This document shows positions 37,933-50,617 of a stretch of DNA of 64,000 nt, piece by piece. The translations under genes were made by a program, and so were the position numbers. Source of the stretch: Erythrophleum ivorense (lineage: Eukaryota > Streptophyta > Magnoliopsida > Fabales > Fabaceae); the NCBI GenBank assembly GCA_026724425.1, contig JAIUCV010000003.1, positions 56,933,088-56,997,087 of the forward strand, written 5' to 3'. The stretch's first letter is position 1. Each line of letters opens with the position of its first letter. A model generated the notes under the pieces. It had not been told where the DNA came from and did not search any database. It worked only from the letters and a program-made list of their open reading frames with translations.

Positions 37933-38749
37933 CGTAGGCTGAAAGATAGATGATAGTTCAAGATCTAATGAAAGCAAATAACAAATCAATATTATAAGAA
38001 CATTGACCTGTTACTTAAACAGCACGTCGAACCATAAACACGATGAACCAACACACAATAACACACTTAAGTTGAAGCATAAACTGGAGGCTTTTGTGAA
38101 CTTGAATCACCAACCCAATGATAGGTTGATAAAATAAAGGTTTCATAAGAGCAAAAGAAAGATAAAACTCTCACAATTGGAGAAAACACTTAGAATAATT
38201 TTATTACTTCAAATCTATCTCATAATGTGCATTACATGGCTTTTTATAGCCTAGAGTGTTGTGCCCAAGGCCAAAAAAAATCAAAAATATTATTTTCTAA
38301 ATTATTTTGGTCAAGTCATACAAAAATAAGAAATATCCTATCCTAAAGATATGCTGAAATCAAGTCAAATACAAATCTAATTCTTTCTTAGAACATAATA
38401 ACTAAAAATATAAAAACTAATTTACATGACTTGGAAAATAAGAATGTCTAGCTTGGAGAGCAAATATGGGACATTTAAGACTAATTTGGACTATCCAACT
38501 AGCATTTAAAAGCATTATTCACATCCATAATCTCCATTAGGCTCTTTGAGCATCAATTTAAGTTTAAATGAACATGTCAAAGGCTCCATTAGCCTCTTCA
38601 ATATATGTACTAGCATTACGAGCCTCGAATGTAGTAAATCAAAGTCCCCTATTTGCAACCTCTTGAATCTCCCCCTTGTCATTGGGTTATCTATCTCCAA
38701 GTCCTTCTCTACACAAGCATCTTTCTCCACATAAGCCTAGTTCATATCA

Positions 38750-41243
38750 AATAAGGTAGTTTCCTCTAATATGCTAGCATCACGAAATGCTAAATCTTTT
38801 AGATTATGATATGTTGAGTTTATTTATACTATTGATATGTACATAAAAAGTGTATGAAACATCAACGTACTAATTTGAATTAAAGAAAGGCCAAATTGCC
38901 ACTTATGATATCTATATGTGTTTATAAGAAATGCTAATAGCTTAATTATATGCAATGTAATGGTTTGGATATAATACTTTATGGTAATCTATTTTTCCTA
39001 TTTAATGTTGAAGAATCAATATGAATTTTACCATGTATTGATTTCTGTAATGATAATTATGGAAAATATTTGAAGGAGTTATGTATACGTACTGCGACTA
39101 TAATATCTAAAAGATTTATGCGAATGAACTATATCTTTTGCTATTATAATTATTTATTTTCTTGTAAGGTAAGATTATACACCTAAGATATCTCTATGTG
39201 GATTTGTAGACAAACACCTAAATAGTATTGAGTTGGATTGTTTTTTGAATGCTTATGAGTTGTGTATCCATTTTAGTAATTAAAAATTAGAGTTCTGCAC
39301 AGACCTTCCAATAAAATGTTTATATATAAAATTGTTTTCTATAATAATATTAAATTATTTTTAATTTATTTTCAATTGATAATTAATGAGTTTCTCATTT
39401 ATTATTTAATAATTTGTTCAAAGGTAAGAATTTATCCTAATGTCTTGATTCAAGTTTTATAAATTAACTAACTAAAATATAATACAATTGAACTTGTCGA
39501 TAAACATACTTTATGTTCTTTTATTTATTCTTATTATGGTAATACTAATTAGTTTTTATGACAAGGTAATTATGAATTTCTTTGTCTTAAATGTTGAAAT
39601 TTATTTTATTTAAGCTTATTACTCTTAAGTTTTTATTTAATCCCTTACTATATAATATCTTAAGAAAACTATTTTTAATAAAAAAAAACTTTGTGCTCAC
39701 TTATCCTTTTAGTTTTTGTACTTTATTTTCTATTCATTGAGTATTGCAATTCATTTTTTCATTTATTTTTTCAAATAGTCAAACTATGTCTAAATGCTCT
39801 TCCAATTTAGCTCAAGAATGTTGTTAAGGGAGAGTTAGCAATAAGTTGTTTGGTATCAATGATCTATAGTCCTTTGTGTATGTGAATGTTTGAATTTTAA
39901 AGCCAACTCCTTATACTACAACCAGGAACCTTACCCCATTTTTCATATGTTAACATTGATTAAAAGATTAAGAGTGGAGCTCTCCTTATTGTGTTTGTCT
40001 AGTTAGATTGGTTGTAAAATAATCCTAGATATCTCAATTTCATAGGAAATTTTGCCAAATTTTTTATACAAGCTAGTCATGATTTTTTCAAGAATTATGA
40101 TAAATTCCAAAACAATGAACTTGATAGGAATAAAGGAAACATATGAAATTATGTTTCAATTTGAACATGTTAGTTATAGTTTGATCATGCATCAAATTTT
40201 AATAAGGATTTATGTGTTATTTAGACTTATGGATGTGAGGTCTCCTTATGTTATGTGTCAATCCTATCCTTAAATTTAGGGCATGACAAAAATGCTTTCA
40301 AAAGAAAATGAGTTAAAGAGCTACCAATGGTGAAGATTTAATCAATAGTAACAAAAATGTAACCAAAGGTGGTGGACAATAGCTTAAGAATGAAAAAGGG
40401 AATAGTGAGAGGATAGGTTGCAAAATGTCAAAAAGACAATAAGATCGACATCAAATGGCCATGGTCAGTGTTGACAGGCCTTTGTTGGCATCAATCAATT
40501 TCACCATATGGTGGTTACTAATTTGAGGCGCATTGACTAGGGCTCAACTTCACAAGTGCAAAGAAGCTCAAGATCGATGTGGGGGGTGGAAAATAGAGAT
40601 ATAATAAGATCCTAACAACAGTTGGCAACCATCATTAGGCCTATTAAATGGCTACCATTAGGTCTAAAGCCTAACTGGATTTTGTTAGAATTACAATCAG
40701 GTTGTAAGACCTAATAAGAATTATCAAAACTACTATTAGTTCATGTCATAGTGGTGGTTTGCTTAATCGTTGTTAAGCAACTGTCACTAAAATTTTTTAT
40801 TAGTATATAATTCTTTAACTTTACCTTAAATTTCACCTTGTCCCAATTTAGTCTCTTAATTTTCTAAAATTATTAAAATGTTTCCTTTTCGATAACACCA
40901 AGGAGCCATATAAGATTTTTTTTATTAAACATTTTAATCAACAATGTTAGAGAGAAGGAGACATTTGAGTAATTTTTATAAGTTAAAGGAATCAATTGGA
41001 ACAAAATCAAATTAAGGAATAAAATTGAAACCTAAAGTAAAGTTGTGGGACCATATTACAACAAAATAGTATTAATGTACAAAAGTGAAACATGAGCTAA
41101 AGTTAAAGAATCAAATCGGACTAAAATAAAGTTAGGAAACTAAATTGAAACAAAATAAAATTATAGAATGAAAATAAAACTTAACTTAAAGTTAAGTAAT
41201 CAAAAATGTATTTTAACCTTCATTCTTTTTTATATATCTATTG
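38750..41243 (+). repeat. Large repeat, copy B segment 2
   Basis: Matches copy A from about 1965 to 4349 and 5882 to 5927. It contains the empty site of the copy-A foldback element (single TAAAGTTAAG at 41187-41196) and ends at the TATTG duplication of solo LTR E3. Non-coding. Confidence 0.82.
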
Positions 41244-44004
41244 TGTAACAACCAGAAAAGAGGAAAGATAAGAAATGAGAGAATAAAAGAGAAAAGAGGA
41301 AGCTGGAAAATTTTCGAAGGCTAAAAATTTTCTAAGTCTTCTCGCCATAGCGAGAAATGGAATCGCCATAGCGAGAATGCCTCCTCGCAATAGCGAACAT
41401 GCTCCTAGCTATAGCGAGTGCGGCATTCCATACAGAAACCAGGGAGTTGCTCGCCATAGCGGCGCTATAGCGAAGGCAGAGGTCTGGAACAGGCCGAGCT
41501 CGCCGTAGCGACGCCATAGCGAAGGCAAAAGTCTGGAACGTGCACGAGCTCGCCGTAGCGAGGGTGATGACTCGCTATAGCGAGAGCGGTCCAGAAAAGC
41601 GTAAAAAGAGAGATTTTGACTTTTTAAAGAGTCTAAACTCTTCCTTTCTCTCAGAACCGACCTGAGCTTCGACCAAAGAGTGAGAAAAGAGCTGTGGAGA
41701 GAGAGAGAGAGACCAAGAAGCAAGGAGATCAAGCAAAGAGGTGAGTAATCTTTAGATTTCCCTAGCTTTTCTCCTTAGCATGTTGTCTCCTCCTTTTGCT
41801 TGCTCTTCATACGGTTTTAGAAGCTGAGTTAGGTTAGGTTCAGAAGAGGGAAGTAGGAAAACTACTCTAGAAGGAGGGTAGAACTCACTTACCTTCATTT
41901 CTTCTTCCTTGCTTTCTTCTTGGAGAGCTTGAGAGAGGAAGGAGAGTGAGTAGAGTTCTAGAGAGAGAATCCCTAGATCTGTAAGGGTAGTGAGGGTTTA
42001 ATTTGATAAAGAGTCTCTTTTAGCTTGTGAAAGTTATTTAAGCTATGAGAGAATGATTTGATGCTCTTGTTATGCCTAGGCTCAAAGGAAGAAACTTCAC
42101 CTAGTTGTGAGTGTGAAATCAAGAAGGGAGAGGAGAAATTGAAAGGGAAGACTTGTGTAATCCGATAAGGTAGCTCTCTACTCTGTTCTTGTTGCATTCT
42201 TGGATGTGTAATAGTCATTGTATGTTGTATATGTGCTTGTATGATGAGATATGCCATTGATTTTGCCTTGATGCATCGGTACCAATATGCTTATGATATG
42301 ATTGTGGAAATTGCTCGGGTGAGGTGGTGCCGAAAGTCCCTTGAGACGGGTGAGGAGGAGCCAAAAGTCCCTAAACCAAGGGTGAGGCCAATCCAAAAGT
42401 CCTAAAGATCGGGTGAGGCTAGACCGAAAGTCCCTAGAGCCTAGTTTTGGCATTGGTTTGATTTCATGGCATGAAACACATATGTTGTGTTATGATGATT
42501 TGTTTGCATGCTTGACTAGAATATGCCTTGATTGCATCTTGAATGAGTATGAGCTATTGAGATTCTCCCGAATCTCACCCCCTTCCCCTCCCATCTTACT
42601 ATCCAGGCGGTGTTCAAGGAGAGTCGAGCACATCTCAAGGAGCCTAGAAGAGCATAGTTAAAATGATGTTAGCTTTTTGGTTATTTTGTTGTATAAGGTG
42701 CCAAAATGAAGATGCACCTCTTCTTTTTGAGTTGTAATTATATGAGCCCATGTAAATATATGTACAAATGATGTATGGATAGTGAAAAGAGCCAAAGTAA
42801 TGAGAATGCATAAAGTTGGCCTTTTGAGGCTCATATAAAATAGTGTATTTTCTCCCATAGCATAGTGAAATTGGAATGTATGATGATTTGAATTACTTAG
42901 ATAATTCATATATGTTATGTTTGTACTTTCAAAATTGCCCAATAGAGGTTAGAATATGAGAGAGGTCATTTAGACCCATTTTGAACCCCATGTGGTGCCA
43001 AAATTGCCATTTGGGTGAGCTCTGTCAAAGTATGACCGGATGAACTCTTCTTGTTATGAAATTTGGCATGCCTCTAGAGTCTATTGAGAGCTTCTTGAGA
43101 AGCTAGAGTGGGTAATATTTTGAGGTCTAGAGAATATTTGGTGAATTGTTGAAATTGGGAAAATTCAATGGTTTGGTCATGGTACTGTACATTGGGTTCG
43201 AAAATGAAACCATGCCACTCATAGACCAAATGGTGTCCAATTGTCATGAAACTTTAGGAGCATAAACTAGATATCCACAGTGACCTATACCAACTGGAAG
43301 CACCTTAATTATAGGTCTGTAGAGAGAGAAAGGATTTACTGAAGTTCTGTATCAGCATCAGGGAAGTTTCTGACCTTCGTTACTGTTTTATCGATTTTCG
43401 AGGTCTTAGAACTCCTGAACTGATCTGAACTTATTTTTCTCCTCTAGTTAACATCTGTAGCTTTCCAAATTGGTATAGTTTGCCCTGATTTGATTTTTTT
43501 GGAATTAATTACGAATTTCCGAAGTTCATGACAGTAAACTGCATCAGTATCAGGGACAGCCGGATATCTGTTCCTATTTTGATGTCATTGATGGTCTAGA
43601 CGTTGAGATTGAGGTTGGGAGTTATTTTTAATGTTAAGTTAACACCCCAAGCTTTCTATAGAGCTATAATTTGCTTGATTCCCATTTTTCTAGAATTATT
43701 TGTGATTTTCCAAAATTGGAGCCAGAAATATGACTTATGGGCCCGATTGAGAAATTGAGTTTTCTTGGTTTTTGGCTTCATATCCGTGGTTTGTGAGTTG
43801 TTTGAGACTATGAACAAGTCTAATAAATGGTTTTGGAGTATAGAATATGGATGATGGGTTCACAAGACCCACGGGGCAAAATATGACCGGTTAAACCCCG
43901 ACTTTGAGTAGTAAAATACCACGGTTTTGGTTGTTTCCCTGGGAAATCATATGGAATCAAGCCTAGAGGGAGGTTAATTGGAATGTAGTCAGTAAGGTGT
44001 TACA
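41244..44004. mobile_element. Solo LTR E3 (2.76 kb)
   Basis: It starts TGTAACAACC, ends AAGGTGTTACA, and is flanked by the 5-bp duplication TATTG (41239-41243 and 44005-44009). Copy A shows the unoccupied site as a single TATTA at 5923-5927. The interior parallels E2: TAGCGA cluster, GGGTGAGGC words near 42340-42420, a CTCACCCCCTTCCCCTCC tract near 42575, and the long shared 3' half. No gag-pol. Confidence 0.9.
41340..41590. repeat. Cluster of TCGCCATAGCGA-type palindromes in E3
   Basis: The same variants and spacers as in E2, but shorter by one spacer-plus-motif block. This suggests that the cluster expands or contracts by unequal exchange or slippage between copies of the family. Confidence 0.87.
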
Positions 44005-45343
44005 TATTGTATATTAATATGTGGTTGAAATTCTATTGATATCTTGGCACAAAAACAAAATAATGTTATTTAAAAAAAACATATATATACTTTGTCATGG
44101 AAGACAGTGGATAATTATGTAGCAATCTTTAGTTTATAATTTAAATTATAAAAACAATTAATAATTACTTAATAATTTAAAGCTTCACGCTGTTTTTTAT
44201 TATTTTTAAAATATAAAAAAATTTATCCATATAGTATGTGAGTATTTAAAATTATTTTATTAATTTTTTTAATAAAAATAATTACAACTTAAATTTTTAT
44301 TTTCAAATAAAATTAATATTAAATATTTAAGTATTTATCATTTTAATTTTTTTACCAAAAATAAATTGACAACTCCTTACTCTTCCATATATCTATGCTA
44401 ATATACATAGTTTTGAAGCCATCTAGTTATCAGTCTTTCATATATCCACATATTGAAGGTTTTTTGTTCCCTTTCTTTTAGCCCAAAAAAAAGAATGTAA
44501 GAGAGGTAAAGTGAAATAATTTCTTACTATTTCTTTTTTATTATTTTTAAAATATAAAAATTCATTATAATTTGCTTTTATATTCAAAACATGATTTAAA
44601 AATAATTAAAAAATACATGCCAAATCAATAGTATAATGTATTAGCTTGTGGTGCAATAAGTCAATAAAATTTATTAAAATAAATTTTATATGCAATAAAA
44701 CTTACTAGCACCCTCGCTTTGCTAAATTTTTATTAACTATTTGTTCAAAGTGGCTATACGGTTGCCAAAATTTTCTCAAGCATTAGTTATATTGGCACAT
44801 ACATAACATCTCTCGAAAGTTTTAAAATGTATGCAATTATCTTTAAATTTATAATAAATAATATTTTTAATAATACATATATCTTGAAACACAATTAAAG
44901 GGGTGAAAAGTGAATCTTCGCACGAAATCAAGTCCTTTTATTAATTTGCCTTGTGTGCAGCCATGTCCCAGTTACGAAGAGGATGTTCTACTGCATTGTT
45001 GCTCTTAAGAAAATAAATTTTGAATATTTAAATTTGATCTAAATAATTTATATTTTAAATCATTTTTATTTTTATGTTGATATTTTTATTAATTAAAATA
45101 AAAATAACATTTTAACTTTTATTAAACAGTTTGCGTGTTCAATAATAGTTGAAAGTTTGTCTTTATTTTTTGTTTTTATTTTTTTAAAATAAAAAAATAA
45201 TTGAGAATAAAAATTTTAAAAATTAAAATATAAATTATCTAAATTTATTTTTTTTAGTGGCGTTACTTCTAAGAAAGCTGTGAAAGATTCTTTTTGTCCT
45301 AGTACCCTACAAAGCTCCCAAGGTGGGAGGTACTACTTTATGA
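44005..45343 (+). repeat. Large repeat, copy B segment 3
   Basis: Matches copy A about 5923-7216 and ends with the CTTTATGA target duplication of the hAT element. AT-rich and non-coding. Confidence 0.82.
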
Positions 45344-45540
45344 TAGGGGTGTACACAGGCCCGGTGAGCCCGAGGGGCCCGATATGGCCCAGAGTGATCG
45401 GGTCAGGCCGGGTCGGGCCAAAAATAAAAACGGGCAAAACTTTGTTTTAAAAAAAAATCTGATTACCGGGCCGGGCCGGGCCACGAACAGAACCTCTAAA
45501 CCATTCCTGCCCGGCCCGGCCCGGTATACATATATTAAAA
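45344..45540. repeat. Left subterminal GC-rich repeats of the hAT element
   Basis: Contains the inverted-repeat terminus followed by repeated CCGGGCCGGGCC-type words in both orientations, matching the right end at 50450-50617. In hAT elements such arrays are transposase-binding regions. Confidence 0.75.
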
Positions 45541-47536
45541 AAAATTTGCTTGCTGGCTCTAGCTGGAGTGGCGTCTGCTCCTCTTGCTGGCTGCTGCAGA
45601 GCATTATTCTAGTCCAATATCAACGGCCCAGCCCAATCCCATTTAGCAACTTCATCACCCAGCATTCCAGCTTCAGCTCACGAGAGTCATGAATGACTGT
45701 TTTTCAACTTTACTCTTCTCTGACTCTGAGTCTCTGGCTCTCTGCAAGTTTGCGACTACGTTGCCTCACTTTCCTGCCGTCAAGCTCGAGCTTCAGCCTT
45801 CAGCCTTTCTCTCTGACTCTCTCAGTCTCACGACAAGTCACTCAAGTCTCTTTTCTGCATCGCCATCCAGGATTCCAGGCCCAGCTTCGTCTTCATCTTC
45901 GTCTTCAGATCCACACTCGCCTCAGCAACTACTTGTTGCCCCTGAGATCGAGTCACGACGGCGTTCCACACTCGCCTCAGCAGCTGCTTCCTGCCACTGA
46001 GAACCAGCTACGACGGCGTTCCTCTTCGTCTTCAGATCCACGCTTGACACTCCACACTCGCAAGCAGCTGCTTCCTGCCATTGCTGCTTCCTGCCGTTGA
46101 AATCGAGCCACGGGCCATGCCAACCAATATTGAAGGTGTTTTGCTTTTTCCAGTTCCAGACTTCCGTGTGTAGCACAAACCACGTCAACTTTTGATCTAT
46201 TCTCACTAGCTTCTCCGCCTTCTCGCACAGCCCTCGAGCCTCAAAGCTTGCTTCGTGCCTTCGTCTGCAACAACAACTCAACAAGAATTTCTCCTGTTGT
46301 TTCTCAGGTACAGGCAAGCGTGTTACTGTTAACTTCACTGGGTTTACTTTATGAGGCTGAAATTTCACTGGGTTTACCTTATGAAGAAAAGTAATGGAAT
46401 AGGAACATGTCTTTGTGTGATGAATGATGTGGGAACTGGATTCTCATTATGGTATAGGCAATAGGAATTTGTTGGATCATAACAGTGTCAACTAATTATA
46501 CCTTCGTAGTTTCTGGGTTTATTGATTCCTCGATTGAATTATTGTTAAAAAATTCTCTACATGTAATTAGCCATGGCGTTTTGTAAGCAAAACACATATA
46601 ATCTACTAATAGAGCAATTATCTAGCCTTAAAACACATATAATCTACTAATAGAGCAAGTTAGCAAAAAATTGCACCTTAAGTATGCAAGTGGCTCTGAA
46701 CCAAGTGGATTGGCTTAAATAACATGCCTACTTAATCAAAAGTTATAATTGTCTTACCTTTTTGAGATGTATAAATATGCTTGACTAAACTAAGCTTAGG
46801 ACACACATTCAACCCCTACCATATAGTCTTGCTCTTGTAAAACTTTACTTTAGGAATTGTTTAGTTCACTGAATTTAAGATTAGGAAATGGAAAAGGAAA
46901 TGTGTAACTGAATGTAATTAATTTGATTGTGTTTAATGTGACATTGAAAGGACAAGGAATGTTTTAACATTGACATATTTGGTTGGGAAGAAAAAAAGAA
47001 GAATGGAAAGGAAGAAGAGTGAAATGACCAAAATGCCACTGCCAGAAAAATAAAAATTGGGTCAGGAAGCCAAAAATAGGATGCTCACCTTCATCAGGCA
47101 CTTTATCCCCACCGTCTTCGTCTTCCTGCTTAGCCTCAGCTTATGAATCTAGCGTTTGAACTTCATTTCCTTCCACTTTCTAAGAGTTTAATTGTTTTCA
47201 ACAAAAATAGTTAACAGTTTATTACCTCTAAACTATCAATAACACCAACAGCAAGAGTTACAGAATCATTCAGTGCCTCCAAATTGCTCCTTCCTCCCTT
47301 TATTAAAATGCTAATAAAATGAAACTGAAATGGTAATTAGCTTATGACAAAGGAGAAACATGATTTCTCTACGGGGTTGATTGCAAAATTAGATTGTGAT
47401 ACTCCTCCCTCCCACCCAATTAAAATTTGAAATGTTAGACTATAGTAGCTCTTTTCTTCTCCAATTAAAACTTGAATTATTCAATTATCATATAAATTTG
47501 AAATTTTGAATTACTATTGTAGGGATAAAAGTATCA
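45541..47536. other. hAT 5' region: leader, no protein assigned
   Basis: 45560-46380 is TC- and GC-richer and gives overlapping frames on both strands (up to 148 aa), caused by TCTTCGTCTTCAGATCCAC and CAGCAGCTGCTTCCTGCC repeats rather than a conserved protein. A 3' splice-like TTATTGTAG lies just before the transposase ATG, so part of this is probably 5' UTR and an intron. Confidence 0.45.
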
Positions 47537-49761
47537 ATGGCAGACCAGAGTATTGAACAACCTAGTGATACTCCTCCCACCTAACACTCTCCAGCTTCAG
47601 ATCTTGCTACTACTGCAGCCTCTGCTGCTACACCTTCTACAAATGTAGATGGAAAGAGAAAACCCCCCATAAATAAATCTAGTGTTTGGGAGCATTTCAA
47701 AAAACTTCCACTGGATGAAACTGGAGGGGAACATAGAGCTGTATGTAAATACTGTGAGGCTTCCTATGCTTGTCACCCAATAAAACATGGAACAAATTCA
47801 TTGAATAGACACTTGAAAGCATGTATGAAGAACCCACAGAGGATAAAAAGGCAACCCATTTTAGCATACACCCAACCTTTTGGGGGGAGACAATGCTAGG
47901 GAGACTGTAGGAACTTTAGCCCCTCACACATATAGTCTAGATGAATGTCGAAAGGCTTTAGCTAAGTTTGTGATATGTGATGAAATGCCATTTCGAGTTG
48001 TGGAAGAAAATGGGTTTCAAGAGTTATTGAAACAGTTGGAACCTAGATTTCCAATTCCATCAAGAGTGACGGTTGCTAGGGATTGTCTAAAGCTCTATAA
48101 GGAAGAATCCAAGAAGCTGAAAGATTTGTTAAAAAAATCATGTGCCCGCATGTGTCTTACTACAGATACTTGGTCATCAAGTCAAAATTTTAACTACATG
48201 TGCCTAACAGCTCATTTCATTGATGAAGAATGGAGATTACAAAAGCAGATTTTAAACTTTTGTATAATTGAAAATCATAAGGGTGACACCATAAGAAAAG
48301 CAATTGAGAAGTGTTTATTGGAATGGGGTATTGAAAAAGTATTCACTTTAACCGTTGATAATGCAAGCTCTAATGACACCGCAGTGGCATACTTGAAAAA
48401 GAGGTTAAAAAGTTGGAATGGGTTAGTGTGTGACGGGGACTATCTCCATGTGAGGTGCTGTGCTCATATTCTGAACTTAATAGTGAATGATGGGTTAAAG
48501 GATTTGCATGATTCTATCTCTGCCATTCGGAATGCTGTTAGATATGTTAGATCTTCCCCTGCAAGGTTACAAAAATTTAAGAGTTTTGTTGAAAAAGAAA
48601 AGATAGAGTCCAAAAGTATTTTGTGTTTGGATGTTACGACTAGATGGAATTCCACCTACATGATGTTGGAGCATGCTCTAAGGTTTCAAAAAGTATTTGA
48701 GAGAATGGAAGATGAAGATGAGGCCTATAATACTTATTTTAAAGAAGATGATAATCGAATTGGTCCTCCTATGGCATATGATTGGAGTAACGCTTCTGTG
48801 TTTATTGACTTTTTAAAAGTCTTTTATAATATTACATTAAAGTTCAGTGGATCATTATATGTGACTTCAAATACATGCTTTCATGAAATTGCTCATATTC
48901 AGACTATGCTGCAGGCAAGTGCTACATCTATGGATGCTTTAGTTGGAGATATGGCTAAGAATATGCAAAAAAAGTATGACAAATATTGGGGAAAGCCAGA
49001 AAATATGAACCCCTTGTTGGTAATAGGGGTTGTATTAGACCCCAGGTATAAACTTGCATATGTGAATACGGCTTTCGATGATATATATCTTGATCCTGAT
49101 ATGTGCGTGACCATGAAAAAAAAGATCAAAGATGCTTTGTATCGCTTTTATGAACAATATTCTGTGGGGGTTGTTAATGAATCAAGTGAAAAAATGATGA
49201 TCGCAGTGGATCCGATGGAAGGGATTTAGTGGAGAGAATACCAACATATATTGATCCGAAAAACAAGTGGCTTGCATCAAAAAAATTGAAATTTACTTGT
49301 GACCAAAAAACAGAGTTAGATAAATATCTTACAGCTGACTTAGTAGAGGATGAGGGGTCTTTTGATATCTTAGCATGGTGGAAAGATACCGCTGGAAAGT
49401 ATAAAGTAATTTCTATGATTGCACGTGATGTGTTGGCTGTGCCAGTGTCTACTGTGGCTTCTGAATCTGCTTTTAGCACTGGTGGACGTGTCCTTGATGT
49501 ATTTAGGAGTTCATTATCACCAAAAATGACTGAAGCACTTATTTGTACCCAAAATTGGCTATCTTCTCATGTGTTCAATTTTAATGATCATGACTTTGAT
49601 CAATATGAAGAGTCTGAGAATATGATTGAATCAGGTAAACTTTATACTTTAAGAATAAATTAAGTATTGTGCATTTTTTGCTTATGACATCAACTTTCTA
49701 ATTCTTTGTTATTTTAATTTTTACAGATATTTCAGAAGGAACAAGTGTCACCAAAGATTGA
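47537..49761 (+). pseudogene. hAT transposase (BED zinc finger, RICESLEEPER/DAYSLEEPER-like), disrupted
   Basis: Starting at ATG 47537 the frame shows a serine/threonine/alanine-rich leader with an in-frame TAA at 47582. It continues to a BED zinc finger at about 47684-47824 (VWEHFKKL, CKYC, NRHLKAC). At a run of G residues near 47881 the frame shifts into the 449-codon open frame 47880-49229. That frame holds the RNase-H-like core: LTTDTWSS, LTVDNASSND, CCAHILNL and TTRWNSTY. A second shift just before 49229 leads to 49229-49634 with the hAT dimerisation motif (VPVSTVASESAFSTGGRV, then LICTQNWL). A GT-AG intron (49635-49726) leads to a short last exon ending at 49761. One stop and two frameshifts make it a pseudogene, but its domain order is complete. 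Confidence 0.9.
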
Positions 49762-50617
49762 CATGCATTTATTTATTTTTATAGTTTGTAATTTATGCCT
49801 TGTAGTTTCTATTTTATGACTTTTAGTGCGATATATTTGAGATATTATATGGTTTTATTTAGTTGTTATTTGCTATTAGTTGTCCCCTTGTTATCACAAG
49901 GATTTGAATATTGATGTGTAAAAGGATCTTTTTCTTTTATTTTAACTATGTGTTCAAGAATTTCTTTCCTTTATTTGATTCTTAATTGGTTAATTTAGTG
50001 ATTGTTCAAAATGATTGTAGTCAGCATTTAAATGGAGATGGTTATTGTCGATACAATAGTAAATAATTATTAGTCTTGTGAGGTTAGTTAATACTTTCAT
50101 TCTTTTTTGTTTTTTCAATCCTTTTTATTTTGGTAGCTTTAATACTTTAGATATTTTAATTGATGATTTACTTTTTACAGGAAATGTTAAGAATGTACAC
50201 TTTGGAAGGGATAGTAACTTTGGCAAAGCAATAATAAAAGATTACTTTCTATTTTGAGGTATGTTATTGTTCTTAGTTTTTATAATATTTTTAGTAATTT
50301 GTTTTCGGATTTTAGTTTGGAATTGGGTCATTATAATATACTTAGGAGCATTAACTTTTGTTTTAAATATCATTATTTTTTATTAGAATTGGTTTTTGGT
50401 ATTTGAATAATTGATTTGCTGTTTCTATTTGTTGGGAAAAAAACTTCGGGCTTATTAGGGCTGGATGGGCCCGCCCTAACGCGCCCTAAACCGTCATAAA
50501 ATCGGGCTGTTCCGGGCAGGGTCGGGCCACGGGCATAAAAATGTGCCCAAGACCCTAACCGGGCCGGGTTTCGGGTTAAGCCTCGCCCTGACCCGACCCT
50601 GCCCATGTACACCCCTA
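49762..50617. other. hAT 3' region and right terminus
   Basis: AT-rich 3' UTR-like sequence to about 50440, then the GC-rich subterminal block with GGGCTG, CGGGCAGGGTCGGGCC words and the terminal inverted repeat ending at 50617. The frame on the minus strand (50373-50648) is a compositional artefact. Confidence 0.7.

Larger units (their letters stand above)
28408..38749 (-). mobile_element. Ty3/gypsy LTR retrotransposon, decayed, with a nested solo LTR
   Basis: Two LTRs of 853 bp (28408-29260) and 852 bp (34938-38749 after removing the nested element and its 5-bp duplication) bracket a minus-strand gag-pol. Going 5' to 3' on the minus strand: 5' LTR, primer-binding site, gag, protease, reverse transcriptase, RNase H, integrase, polypurine tract, 3' LTR. 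The protein order and the absence of a chromodomain after the integrase place it in Ty3/gypsy. Stops and frameshifts are numerous throughout, and the LTRs differ visibly, so this is an old insertion. It lies in copy B at the position equivalent to copy A 1945-1965. The target duplication is no longer readable. Confidence 0.9.
34938..38749 (-). repeat. 5' LTR of the gypsy element, split by solo LTR E2
   Basis: The LTR sequence is in two blocks, 34938-34977 and 37938-38749, totalling 852 bp against 853 bp for the partner. On the minus strand it begins TGATATGAACTAGG and ends GGTTTCACATCA. E2 is inserted about 40 bp from its inner end. Confidence 0.87.
45344..50617 (+). mobile_element. hAT-superfamily DNA transposon, 5.27 kb, complete ends
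   Basis: The 12-bp terminal inverted repeat TAGGGGTGTACA is perfect at both ends. The exact 8-bp target duplication CTTTATGA lies at 45336-45343 and 50618-50625, and 8 bp is diagnostic of hAT. Copy A has the empty site TTTTATGA at 7209-7216 with matching flanks. The subterminal 150-200 bp at each end are GC-rich with GGGCCGGGC/GGGTCGGGC words, contrasting sharply with the surroundings. The transposase gene lies centrally in the same orientation. Because the ends are intact the element could in principle be moved by a transposase from elsewhere; its own gene is broken. Confidence 0.95.

Noticed and set aside
28400..38760. A 5-bp target duplication for the gypsy element
   Set aside because: The flanks read GACAG on the left and AATAA on the right. 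They do not match, so no duplication is claimed, although the LTR pair and the interrupted copy B establish the insertion.
45338..46368. Overlapping frames of 83-148 aa on both strands in the hAT 5' region
   Set aside because: Composition-driven frames from GC-rich subterminal repeats and TCTTCGTCTTCAGATCC-type repeats; no domain and no consistent splice structure.
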